This document shows, piece by piece, positions 1 to 6,398 of a stretch of 9,172 nucleotides of DNA; positions within the stretch are counted from its first letter, which is position 1, and every line of letters begins with the position of its first letter. The stretch spans positions 1 through 9,172 of the forward strand of contig CAZNXE010000237.1 in assembly GCA_964576465.1 (NCBI GenBank), read 5' to 3'. The position numbers and the translations under genes were made by a program. This stretch comes from CAZNXE01 sp964576465 (GTDB lineage: Bacteria; Planctomycetota; Planctomycetia; Pirellulales; JAEUIK01). The notes under the pieces are model-generated. The model searched no databases, was not told the origin of the DNA, and saw only the letters and a list, made by a program, of their open reading frames with translations.

Positions 1-138
1 CGGGCTTCGGCACTGGCGAAAGAGGCGTTTCGCACCGGCAAGACCATTCGCGAGGTGTGCGAAGAAAAAAATATTTTGCCACCCGAGGAACTACGCGAAG
101 CACTCGATCCGATGAGCATGACCGAACCGCACGCCTAA
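1..138 (+). CDS. Class II fumarase/aspartase-family lyase, C-terminal end (5' part outside window)
   Basis: Only the last 45 residues are visible, open from the first base to a TAA stop at 136-138. The tail contains FRTGKTIREVCEEKNILPP and ends LDPMSMTEPHA. A 'GKTIREV ... LDP..MTEP' ending is typical of the C-terminal domain of class II fumarate hydratases and of the related aspartate ammonia-lyases. Fumarase interconverts fumarate and malate in the cytoplasmic TCA cycle; aspartase releases ammonia from aspartate to give fumarate. The catalytic signature (the GSSxMPxKxN loop) lies upstream and out of view, so the two cannot be separated with certainty. I favour fumarase because of the MTEP ending. 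The gap to the next gene is about 100 bases and shows no strong terminator. Confidence 0.65.
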   Translation, partial: RASALAKEAFRTGKTIREVCEEKNILPPEELREALDPMSMTEPHA

Positions 139-227
139 CACATCGGTGTGAGGTTTCATAATTAGATACAGATCGACCACGTGCCATGGCTCACAAGCGA
201 GGGGCAACAGGCACGTTCAACCAACAT

Positions 228-233
228 GGAGGT
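228..233 (+). promoter_or_regulatory. Shine-Dalgarno site deciding the TPR gene start
   Basis: GGAGGT lies 7 bases upstream of the ATG at 241. It selects this ATG over the in-frame GTG at 181 and ATG at 226. Starting at 241 also puts a signal peptide at the very N-terminus. Confidence 0.75.
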
Positions 234-240
234 AAACGCG

Positions 241-1326
241 ATGGTTCGATTTAAGAGGTTTGCCGTGGCACGAATGAACACTTCATTGGGCTTGTTTCTA
301 CTGATAGCCGCGACAATTGGCACCACAAGCACGGCCCAAGAAGTCGGCGATGACCCGGTTGCGGCTGTCCAACAGGCCCACACCCAGACGAAGACCGCCA
401 AGACGATTGCCGAATACACGGCGATCATCGGACAGTGTGAGGCAGCCCTAGCCGCAGGGCTCGACCAACAGTGGGTCGAGTACACCAATCGCTTGTTGGC
501 GTGGACCTACGACCATCGCGGCGAACGGCACGTTGAAGATGGACAGGAAGATGAAGCGTTCAACGATTTCTCGAGTGCGGTCCAGTTCGATCCCACGCGG
601 TGGAAGGCCCTGCACAATCGGGCCGTGAGCCATGCCATGGTTGGTCGCTATGACGAGGCACTGGAGGATTTCGCCCGCACGATTGAGTTAAAACCTTCGT
701 ACGGCGACACCTACTTCAATCGCGGCGAAGTGCTGTACGAACTTGGCCAATTCCAGCAAGCCGTTGAAGACTACAACCAAGCGGCACGACTGATGCCGAA
801 TGATTCGGCCGTGTTCAACAGTCGCGGGCATGCGTACTACCGCCTGGGCGATTATCAGGCTGCCGTGGCCGACTACACGCAAGCGGTTCGCTACGACCCG
901 GAAAACGCGGCCGCCTACACCAATCGCGGAGATGCCTATGCCGACAAAGGACGATTCGCCCAGGCCGCGACCGACTATCGTAGCGCCATTCGCATCGATC
1001 CTGAATTGGGTCGGGCCTATCAAAGTGCCGCGTGGCTGATGGCCACCTGTCGTGATGAGCAGTACCGCAACCCTCAGCTCGCACTGCAAGCCGCCACGAA
1101 GTCCATCGAGATAGACGGTCGCGAGGGCAACTATCGCTACCTCGATACACTGGCCGCCTCACTGGCCGCCAACGAGCGCTACGACGAGGCCATCGCCACA
1201 CTGGAAGAAGCCATCGCAGCCGCCCCCGACGATTTGTTGGAGGCCTACGACCAGCGCCTCAAGCTCTACCAAGCCGACGAGCCCTATCGAGACGGCTGGC
1301 GGATTGATGTTTCAGAAAACCAGTAA
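241..1326 (+). CDS. Exported tetratricopeptide-repeat (TPR) protein
   Basis: This 361-residue protein begins with a Sec-type signal peptide: basic MVRFKRFAVAR, a hydrophobic LGLFLLIAATIG core, and probable cleavage near STA|QE at residue 32. It is therefore expected in the periplasm or outside the inner membrane. From about residue 119 come six TPR units (about 119-152, 153-186, 187-220, 221-254, 255-292, 293-330). They show the usual pattern of A/G at helix A, 'Y/F..A...Y..A' in helix B, and a DP/KP turn. A looser helical pair lies at about 70-115. The last units carry AAWLMATC and YLDTLAASLA, a block I associate with planctomycete TPR proteins, and the tail ends in LKLYQADEPYRDGW. TPR arrays bind partner proteins; no catalytic domain is present, so the partner and function are unknown. 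The start at 241 is set by the Shine-Dalgarno site and signal peptide. The gene is convergent with the protease gene downstream. Confidence 0.9.
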   Translation: MVRFKRFAVARMNTSLGLFLLIAATIGTTSTAQEVGDDPVAAVQQAHTQTKTAKTIAEYTAIIGQCEAALAAGLDQQWVEYTNRLLAWTYDHRGERHVEDGQEDEAFNDFSSAVQFDPTRWKALHNRAVSHAMVGRYDEALEDFARTIELKPSYGDTYFNRGEVLYELGQFQQAVEDYNQAARLMPNDSAVFNSRGHAYYRLGDYQAAVADYTQAVRYDPENAAAYTNRGDAYADKGRFAQAATDYRSAIRIDPELGRAYQSAAWLMATCRDEQYRNPQLALQAATKSIEIDGREGNYRYLDTLAASLAANERYDEAIATLEEAIAAAPDDLLEAYDQRLKLYQADEPYRDGWRIDVSENQ

Positions 1327-1363
1327 TACACCATCATAGGGCGAGCGGCGAATGAGAATATCC

Positions 1364-1430
1364 CAACCCGACGCGTGAGCGAGGGACCAACCGGTAATAC
1401 CCTGCGTTCCCTCGCTTACGCGTCGGGTTG
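1364..1430. repeat. 23-bp near-perfect inverted repeat between convergent genes
   Basis: The left arm (1364-1386) and right arm (1408-1430) are reverse complements at 22 of 23 positions. The single difference would be a G-U pair in RNA. The loop is 21 bases. The arms read CAACCCGACGCG... and ...CGCGTCGGGTTG. The element starts 37 bases after the TPR stop and could act as a bidirectional terminator for the two convergent genes. It lacks a T-run on either side, so factor-independent termination is not assured. From memory, the CCCTCGCTTACGCGTCGGG word recurs between genes in planctomycete genomes, so it may be a dispersed repeat. That recollection is unchecked. Confidence 0.75.
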
Positions 1431-1477
1431 TGATTGGTATGTTCTTATCTGCCGCACGCCTAACAACCCGTTGTCAG

Positions 1478-1559
1478 TTGATGTAGGTCAGGGCTTGCCC
1501 TGACAAAGTTAGAGCACGATCGAAGGATAATGTCAGGGCAAGCCCCAGCCCTACATCAA
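1478..1559. repeat. 28/29-bp imperfect inverted repeat overlapping the end of the protease gene
   Basis: The left arm (1478-1505) and the right arm (1531-1559) are inverted copies of one motif, TTGATGTAGG...GGGCTTGCCCTGACA. They differ by a one-base indel and two substitutions, with a 25-base spacer. The left arm also contains its own perfect inner palindrome, TCAGGGC-TT-GCCCTGA, so alternative foldings are possible. The right arm covers the stop codon (1551-1553) and last two codons of the minus-strand gene. The structure could serve as its transcript 3' end, or be a small intergenic repeat that inserted there. Confidence 0.75.
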
Positions 1560-2444
1560 ATACCATGCTCCGGTGGCCACGACGTAGATGCCGAGGAGAA
1601 GATTTGTGATGGCGTGGGCGATGATGCAGTCGTAGATGTTTCTTGTCTTGAGCATCAGCCAAGTGACAATCGCGAACCAAGCCACGGCGGCGGGAAACTC
1701 GGTTAGTGGGTGTGCTAGGGCGAACACGATGGTCGTGGCTGCCATCGGGCCGAGTTGATAGGTGCCGAATTCGATGGTCCACCAGTTGGTGCCTTGCAGA
1801 AAGCGGAGCAGGAACGCCCGCCAGAAGAACTCTTCTATCCACGCAACAACCGCCACCATGCCGAAGAAGCGTAACGCCAAGAAGCCGTAGGCCACCGCCG
1901 GCGCATCGGCCCAATGTTCCAGCGGATTGAATCCGCTTCGCTCGCCCGATTCGGCGAAGCTGGAAAGCCCCACGGTGCTCAGCAGGCTTCCCATCCCGTC
2001 GAGCACCGGCGGTTGGCACAAGCCGATCCAAACCACGGCACCGACAATGCCCACGATGACGGACAGCGGAGAGACACGAAAACGGAACTCCCGGAAGCCG
2101 GGCCACACCAAGGCAATCGCGATCAAAGTGACCGCAATTTTGCCGGCGTAGAACAACGGATAATAGTCGAACGAAATACTAAGCCCCAATGGGCCACCAC
2201 CGTCGTCGTCAGTACCCGGTGGTCGCGGCTCCAGCGAGTTCGCCAGCATGTAGACCACCATCGGAATGACGAACGGAACCCACGGGTTTCGCGCCAGTAG
2301 GCCGGTTGGCTCTTCGGCCGGTGAGGTGTCCGATGAATTGGCGCTAGCACCCGCCGGAGATGGCTGGGCCGCATCTTGCTTGTCGGAAGTGGTCTTGCCG
2401 CCGGAGTTTGGCAACTTTTCGGGCTTATCAGGAGTTTGTGACAT
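1551..2444 (-). CDS. CPBP-family intramembrane metalloprotease (CAAX prenyl protease-related)
   Basis: This 297-residue polytopic membrane protein has a Pro/Ser/Thr-rich, charged N-terminal tail (about 1-52) and then several hydrophobic segments (about 54-70, 100-114, 125-143, 185-202, 233-245, 252-265, 280-293). The three CPBP (Abi) motifs are intact: EExxxR at E204/E205/R209 (EEFFWR), FxxxH at F241-H245 (FALAH), and HxxxN at H277-N281 (HAITN). In this family these residues form the site of a glutamate-type or metal-dependent peptidase inside the membrane. The ending HAITNLLLGIYVVATGAWYLM resembles the 'CAAX prenyl protease-related' group that accompanies exosortase/PEP-CTERM systems. That sub-assignment is from memory, and no exosortase is visible here. 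I chose the ATG at 2444; an in-frame TTG at 2468 would add eight residues but has no ribosome site. The final residues and stop lie inside an inverted repeat. Confidence 0.85.
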   Translation of the reverse strand: MSQTPDKPEKLPNSGGKTTSDKQDAAQPSPAGASANSSDTSPAEEPTGLLARNPWVPFVIPMVVYMLANSLEPRPPGTDDDGGGPLGLSISFDYYPLFYAGKIAVTLIAIALVWPGFREFRFRVSPLSVIVGIVGAVVWIGLCQPPVLDGMGSLLSTVGLSSFAESGERSGFNPLEHWADAPAVAYGFLALRFFGMVAVVAWIEEFFWRAFLLRFLQGTNWWTIEFGTYQLGPMAATTIVFALAHPLTEFPAAVAWFAIVTWLMLKTRNIYDCIIAHAITNLLLGIYVVATGAWYLM

Positions 2445-2821
2445 AATGCCTAAGGCTATGGCTGACAAGTAGATCAGTCAATATGCCAGCGTTCAGGAGG
2501 GGCACGAAACGAGCAACCACCGTGATGGATGTTGGAACGATCGAATCTTAAGGATTGGATGGTAGTTCTCAGAAGAAGTAAATTTGCCCTAGGCGTTACG
2601 ACGAAATGGATTAGGATGATCCGTAGAGTCACCTGCCATGCGCTGGCCCCTCTTTGTCCCAGGGGCTGCGTCAGGGGGTCGATGTGTTCTTGCGACCTCC
2701 ATTCCTGCTGCAAACGGCTTAGTCCGTATGTCGACATCGTCGGCGTCTGGGGCGTGGCAATGGGTTCATTAAATCATTCTGTTTTTTCTCGGTGTACTTG
2801 GAGCGATTGAGCGGCGAAACG
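2445..2821. other. Divergent intergenic region, no gene supported
   Basis: These 377 bases separate the minus-strand protease gene from the plus-strand EF-G gene, so promoters for both should lie here; I cannot assign convincing -35/-10 boxes. Open frames on both strands (2474-2737 minus, 2529-2810 plus) give compositionally odd, unrecognisable peptides and are not called. Visible structure includes a hairpin with arms GCCCCT (2646-2651) and AGGGGC (2661-2666), and a perfect 10-bp palindrome ATGTCGACAT (2728-2737) that could be an operator. An A/T-rich stretch (about 2766-2788) precedes the EF-G start. Confidence 0.5.
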
Positions 2822-4912
2822 ATGAAACTTCAAAACCTGCGGAACATTGGAATCTCGGCACACATCGATTCAGGCAAGACCACCCTGAGCGAACGGATAC
2901 TATTCTATGCGGGACGCATTCATCGCATCCAAGAGGTGAAGGGTGAAGGCGGCGCGACCATGGACCACATGGACCTGGAACGCGAGCGCGGGATCACCAT
3001 TACCAGCGCCACCACCAGCGTCATCTGGGGCGACAACGATATCAATCTCATCGATACTCCCGGCCACGTCGACTTCACCGTGGAAGTCGAACGTAGCCTG
3101 CGTGTTCTCGATGGTGCCGTGCTGGTTCTATGCGCCGTGGGCGGGGTTCAATCGCAGTCGATCACCGTCGACCGCCAGATGAAGCGATATCACGTTCCGC
3201 GATTGGCGTTCATCAACAAGATGGACCGCACCGGCGCGGATCCGAAGCGCGTGGTTGAGCAGTTGCGCGACAAACTAGATTGCGACGCCGTGCTGATGCA
3301 GTTGCCCATCGGTGCGGAAGATAAGTTCGAAGGCGTTATCGACTTGGTTACTCAAAAGGCCATCTATTTCGATGGCAGCAACGGCGAAAAAGTGCGTACC
3401 GAAGACGTGCCCGCCGCCATGGCCGATGAAGTAGCAGAATACCGCCAAGCCATGCTCGAAGCCTTGGCCATGTACAGCGACGAATTGATGGAGTTGCTGT
3501 TGGCCGAGGAAGAGGTTCCGGAGCAATTGATCCATGATGTCACGCACGACGCGGTCCAAGGGCTCGACGTAACGCCCGTGTTCGTCGGATCGGCCTATCG
3601 CAACAAAGGCGTGCAACCACTGCTCGACGCGGTGGTGCGGTACTTACCGTCGCCGCTGGAACACGAAATCGTGGCCCGCGATCACGCCGATCCAGAAGTG
3701 AAAGTTGCCTTGAAGCCCGATCCCAGCCTGCCGCTGGTCGCCATGGCGTTTAAGATCGTTGACGATCCGCATGGGCAATTGACCTTCACGCGTGTTTATC
3801 AAGGCTCGATCACCAAAGGCAATTCTTACTACAACCAGCGAACCGGGCGGAAAGAGCGAATTGGCCGCCTGGTGCGAATGCATGCGGATCAACGCGAGGA
3901 GATCAGCGAGGCCACGGCCGGAGACATTGTTGCGGTGATGGGCATCGATTGTGCCAGCGGTGATACCTACTGCTCCGAGCGTAAATACTGCACGCTGGAA
4001 AATATGTTCGTGCCCGATCCGGTCATCAAGATGGCCATCAACCCCTTGTCGCGCGATGGTGCCGACCGACTAGGCAAGGCATTGGGCCGCTTCCATCGCG
4101 AGGATCCCACGTTCAATGTCGAGACCGACGATGAGACTGGTGAGACCGTCATCGCCGGGATGGGTGAATTGCACCTGGAAATCTATGTCGAACGTATTCG
4201 TCGCGAATACGGCGTCGAAGTCGAAGTCGGCGCGCCGAAAGTAAGCTACCGCGAGGCGCCAACGAAAACAGCGAAATACGACTTCAAACACAAGAAGCAG
4301 ACCGGCGGTTCAGGCCAGTTCGCCCACATTAAAGGCCAAATCGAGGTTCTGGACGAGGACGCCGAAGAGTCGTTCGAGTTTGAGTCGAACGTCACCCAAG
4401 GTCGCATTCCTCGCGAGTACATTCCGTCCGTGGAAAAGGGCTTCCGCGCCTCGCTGCCCAAGGGCCCGGTTGCCGGCTTCCCAATCGTGGGCGTCAAAAC
4501 CGTGCTCGATGACGGTTCCTTTCACGCTGTTGACAGCTCCGACATGGCCTTCCAAACATGTGCTCGCAACTGCTTCCGCGAGACTTTCATGAAGACCAAG
4601 CCGGTGTTGCTGGAGCCGATCATGAAGGTCGAAATCGAAACCCCCAGTGAATTCCAGGGTTCGGTCACGGGCGACGTCAGCAGCCGTCGTGGAATCGTGA
4701 TGAGCACCGAGATGGTTGGCAATCTGGCCAAAATCGAGGCCGAAGTTCCCCTGGCTTCCACCTTCGGCTACTCGACCGATTTGCGAAGTATGACGCAAGG
4801 CCAAGGCACCTTCACGATGGAATTCGCCATGCACCGTCGCGTGCCGGCGAAGATTCAAGAAGAAATTGTCGCCGAGCGAAAAGCACCACTAGTCGGTGCC
4901 GGCTCTCGCTAG
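2822..4912 (+). CDS. fusA: Translation elongation factor G, spd/mitochondrial-EFG1-like type
   Basis: This is a complete 696-residue EF-G, the GTPase that drives tRNA-mRNA translocation on the ribosome. The G domain carries P-loop AHIDSGKT (13-20), RGIT (56-59), DTPGH (78-82), NKMD (132-135) and GSA (256-258). Domains II-V follow, including the domain IV tip GSFHAVDSSD, whose His568 corresponds to the conserved decoding-site histidine (His583 in E. coli). It has Ser17 in the P-loop where most bacterial EF-G has Ala. Stretches such as RNIGISAHIDSGKTTL, LDGAVLVLCAVGGVQ, NKGVQPLLDAV and FGIDCASGDT-like GIDCASGDT recall mitochondrial EF-G1. This fits the 'spdEFG' class of spirochaetes, planctomycetes and some deltaproteobacteria. 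The ATG at 2822 matches family N-termini better than the in-frame GTG at 2792; the ribosome site is weak. The gene is not inside a ribosomal-protein (str) operon here. Confidence 0.96.
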   Translation: MKLQNLRNIGISAHIDSGKTTLSERILFYAGRIHRIQEVKGEGGATMDHMDLERERGITITSATTSVIWGDNDINLIDTPGHVDFTVEVERSLRVLDGAVLVLCAVGGVQSQSITVDRQMKRYHVPRLAFINKMDRTGADPKRVVEQLRDKLDCDAVLMQLPIGAEDKFEGVIDLVTQKAIYFDGSNGEKVRTEDVPAAMADEVAEYRQAMLEALAMYSDELMELLLAEEEVPEQLIHDVTHDAVQGLDVTPVFVGSAYRNKGVQPLLDAVVRYLPSPLEHEIVARDHADPEVKVALKPDPSLPLVAMAFKIVDDPHGQLTFTRVYQGSITKGNSYYNQRTGRKERIGRLVRMHADQREEISEATAGDIVAVMGIDCASGDTYCSERKYCTLENMFVPDPVIKMAINPLSRDGADRLGKALGRFHREDPTFNVETDDETGETVIAGMGELHLEIYVERIRREYGVEVEVGAPKVSYREAPTKTAKYDFKHKKQTGGSGQFAHIKGQIEVLDEDAEESFEFESNVTQGRIPREYIPSVEKGFRASLPKGPVAGFPIVGVKTVLDDGSFHAVDSSDMAFQTCARNCFRETFMKTKPVLLEPIMKVEIETPSEFQGSVTGDVSSRRGIVMSTEMVGNLAKIEAEVPLASTFGYSTDLRSMTQGQGTFTMEFAMHRRVPAKIQEEIVAERKAPLVGAGSR

Positions 4913-4926
4913 ATCGAGCGTTGAAC

Positions 4927-5316
4927 ATGTCAGCAAACAAGGCCGACTCTCTCTACGATCGACTGGGTGGGTACAACGCCATCGCCGGGGTGGCTGACAA
5001 ACTCTTGGGTCGCCTAAGAGCCGATGCCCAACTTGGCCGCTATTGGCAGCATCGTGGCGAGGATGGTATCCGCCGAGAGAAGCAATTGCTCATCGACTTT
5101 CTGTGCCACAACGCCGGCGGACCGATGTACTACACCGGTCGAACGATGGCCCTATCGCACCAAGGCATGGCGATTACCCAGGACGATTGGCAACGCTTCA
5201 TCGGCCATCTGCGTGATACGTTGAATGAGTTCAACGTGCCAGAGAACGAAACCAACGACGTGCTGGATTTCATCGGGTCGACAAAAGCGGATATTGTCGA
5301 GAATCAAACCGAGTGA
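4927..5316 (+). CDS. Truncated hemoglobin, group 1 (TrHbN-like)
   Basis: A 129-residue heme protein with the two-over-two globin fold. Visible landmarks are the A/B-helix LYDRLGGYNAIAGV (9-22), the E-helix region QLLIDFLCHNAGGP (53-66), YTGRTM, and SHQGMAI with the expected proximal heme ligand His78 (F8), followed by the DDWQRF G-helix start. By hand alignment to Mycobacterium tuberculosis HbN, position B10 is Leu27 rather than the usual Tyr, E7 is Glu51 and E11 is Leu55, so the distal pocket lacks the classic Tyr/Gln ligand-stabilising pair. Family roles include O2 or NO binding and NO dioxygenation. The start is the ATG at 4927; a TTG at 4921 would add two residues. It begins 14 bases after the EF-G stop, so co-transcription with EF-G is likely, although its ribosome site is poor. 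Confidence 0.92.
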   Translation: MSANKADSLYDRLGGYNAIAGVADKLLGRLRADAQLGRYWQHRGEDGIRREKQLLIDFLCHNAGGPMYYTGRTMALSHQGMAITQDDWQRFIGHLRDTLNEFNVPENETNDVLDFIGSTKADIVENQTE

Positions 5317-5336
5317 TCCCAGCGATCGTGTTCATC

Positions 5337-6146
5337 TCACGGCATGGCGAGAAGTTGCTCGACAATTTGCTCGGGTCGCACACGCACGCGCCAGTTCTCA
5401 GTCAGTTCTCTCCACTGGACGACTCCCGCGCGGGCGATGATGAACACGGCCGGTCGAGCGATATCACTGCCATCGATGCTCGCCTTCTCATGTCGAAGGT
5501 CATAGGCGTCGCATGCTGCAAGGTCTGGATCGGAGAGGATTGGGAAATCGAGTGCCAGTTGTTCCACGACGCCTGCATTCTCTTCGACGGTGTCAGCACA
5601 AATGGCCACCACCTCGGCGTTGGCGGCGCGAATCTCATCAATGCCTGACTGCAAACCTTGCAGTTCTGAAAGGCAAAACGGTCACCAGAATCCTCGATAA
5701 AAGACAAGGATCACGTTGTGGCCGCGATAATCAGCAAGACTCACGGGCTGTCCGGTGTGATCCAGAAGTGTGAAATCTGGCGCCGCTTCCTGCTTCGAGG
5801 GCGCCGCGGCCGCATCAGGCAACTGAAAGGAGAACGAGAAAACATAGAAGTTGAATAGCCCTGTGATCGCCACGGAAAGCAACACTCCCAGTATGGCGAA
5901 GACCTTGCCAGCAAGACCGCTGCCCTGGCGGAACACCTTGAATGCCCCGACCAATGCCACCCCCAACCCGATCAGCACGATGGGTAGATTCAGCAGAGGA
6001 AAGTCTCGCAGGGAAGGGAATTGCGCGAAGTATAGAAAGTAGCTAATCGCCCCGGCGGTGATGATTAACAACCCAGCCCACACGGCCAAATGAGGCCAGC
6101 GTTTGGGAGACTCGACGATTGTGTTGGCTTCCGCGGTTGAGTTCAA
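5337..6146 (-). CDS. Membrane-anchored peroxiredoxin-like protein, predicted selenoprotein (in-frame TGA = Sec155)
   Basis: Read through one TGA (5682-5684), this gives 269 residues. Three transmembrane segments (about 17-40, 51-72, 81-105) precede an AhpC/TSA (PRX-like2 type) thioredoxin-fold domain from about 120: APDFTLLDHTGQPVSLADY, then VILVFYRGFW-U155-PFC158. The frame continues with EVVAICADTVEENAG, FPILSDPD and RPAVFII, the expected second half of the fold. The TGA falls at the catalytic cysteine, giving a UxxC motif. A SECIS-like hairpin follows it. TGA is a genuine stop elsewhere here (this gene, the hemoglobin), so a Trp reading is unlikely. It probably reduces peroxides or thiols near the inner membrane; the domain's side of the membrane is not certain. 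The start is uncertain: I chose TTG 6146, 8 bases after GAGG; GTG 6200 (after AAGG) is possible, and TTG 6320 lies in a terminator. The alternative is a nonsense mutation or sequencing error. The gene is convergent with the hemoglobin, 20 bases apart. Confidence 0.75.
5642..5675 (-). promoter_or_regulatory. Putative bacterial SECIS element
   Basis: Read on the minus strand, the bases just after the TGA form an upper stem ACTGCAA/TTGCAGT of seven perfect pairs (5664-5658 with 5654-5648) capped by GGT. The loop becomes AGGTT if the last pair opens. Below it is a five-pair stem TGCCT/AGGCA (5675-5671 with 5646-5642), joined through an asymmetric internal loop of TTCAGA against C. The GU of the loop lies 26-27 nt after the TGA, inside the window where SelB-recognised bacterial SECIS loops sit. 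The E. coli fdhF element likewise presents GGU in its apical loop. The hairpin lies in coding sequence for ELQGLQSG. Confidence 0.7.
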
Positions 6147-6288
6147 CGTCGCATCCTCATCGTTCAGACCGAAAGGTGGCCGACGCACATCACGCCACAC
6201 AAAGAGCCTTGGATAATCGACTAGAAATAACTCGCCAACCACGAGCCTATCGCTAGTCCAGGTGGCAAGCAACCCGTGGCGGGTGGTC

Positions 6289-6333
6289 AACAAAAATGGC
6301 CGCCGCGGCTTGGAGAGCAATGCCGCGGCGGCC
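6289..6333 (-). terminator. Intrinsic terminator of the secretin gene
   Basis: A perfect 12-bp, entirely G/C inverted repeat has arms GGCCGCCGCGGC at 6298-6309 and GCCGCGGCGGCC at 6322-6333, with a 12-base loop. On the minus strand it is followed by ATTTTTGTT (6297-6289). It stands 65 bases past the secretin stop, in the right orientation for that gene. It therefore marks a transcript end before the peroxiredoxin-like gene. Confidence 0.88.
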
Positions 6334-6398
6334 AGGCGCTGGTTGGTCGCTTGGAGATGAGCGTCGTAGTCAGACGCCGAGTTCTCTTGCGTTTCGCA

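Noticed and set aside
139..150. Small CACA-TCGG-TGTG hairpin after the lyase gene, as a terminator
   Set aside because: Only four pairs and no T-run; too weak to call.
181..240. N-terminal extension of the TPR gene from GTG 181
   Set aside because: It would bury the signal peptide behind 20 residues, and the strong GGAGGT site points to ATG 241.
688..1201. Antisense open frames across the TPR gene
   Set aside because: They are shadows of the repeat-coding strand in a GC-rich gene; no domain or start signal supports them.
2474..2737. 87-codon minus-strand open frame in the divergent intergenic region
   Set aside because: No recognisable motif, odd composition rich in Arg, His and Ser, and no ribosome site; an overlapping plus-strand frame is equally unconvincing.
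5337..5654. Stand-alone 105-residue redoxin fragment on the minus strand
   Set aside because: It lacks the active site and first half of the fold, its first codon lies inside the SECIS-like hairpin, and it is in the same frame as the upstream part, so it is the continuation past the TGA.
5682..5684. TGA read as tryptophan under a variant genetic code
   Set aside because: TGA ends the same gene and the hemoglobin gene at sensible positions, and the family needs Cys or Sec here, not Trp.
5682..6320. Stand-alone 212-residue membrane protein starting at TTG 6320 and ending at the TGA
   Set aside because: It stops in the middle of the redoxin active site, its first ~58 residues do not look protein-like, and its start codon sits inside the loop of the secretin terminator.
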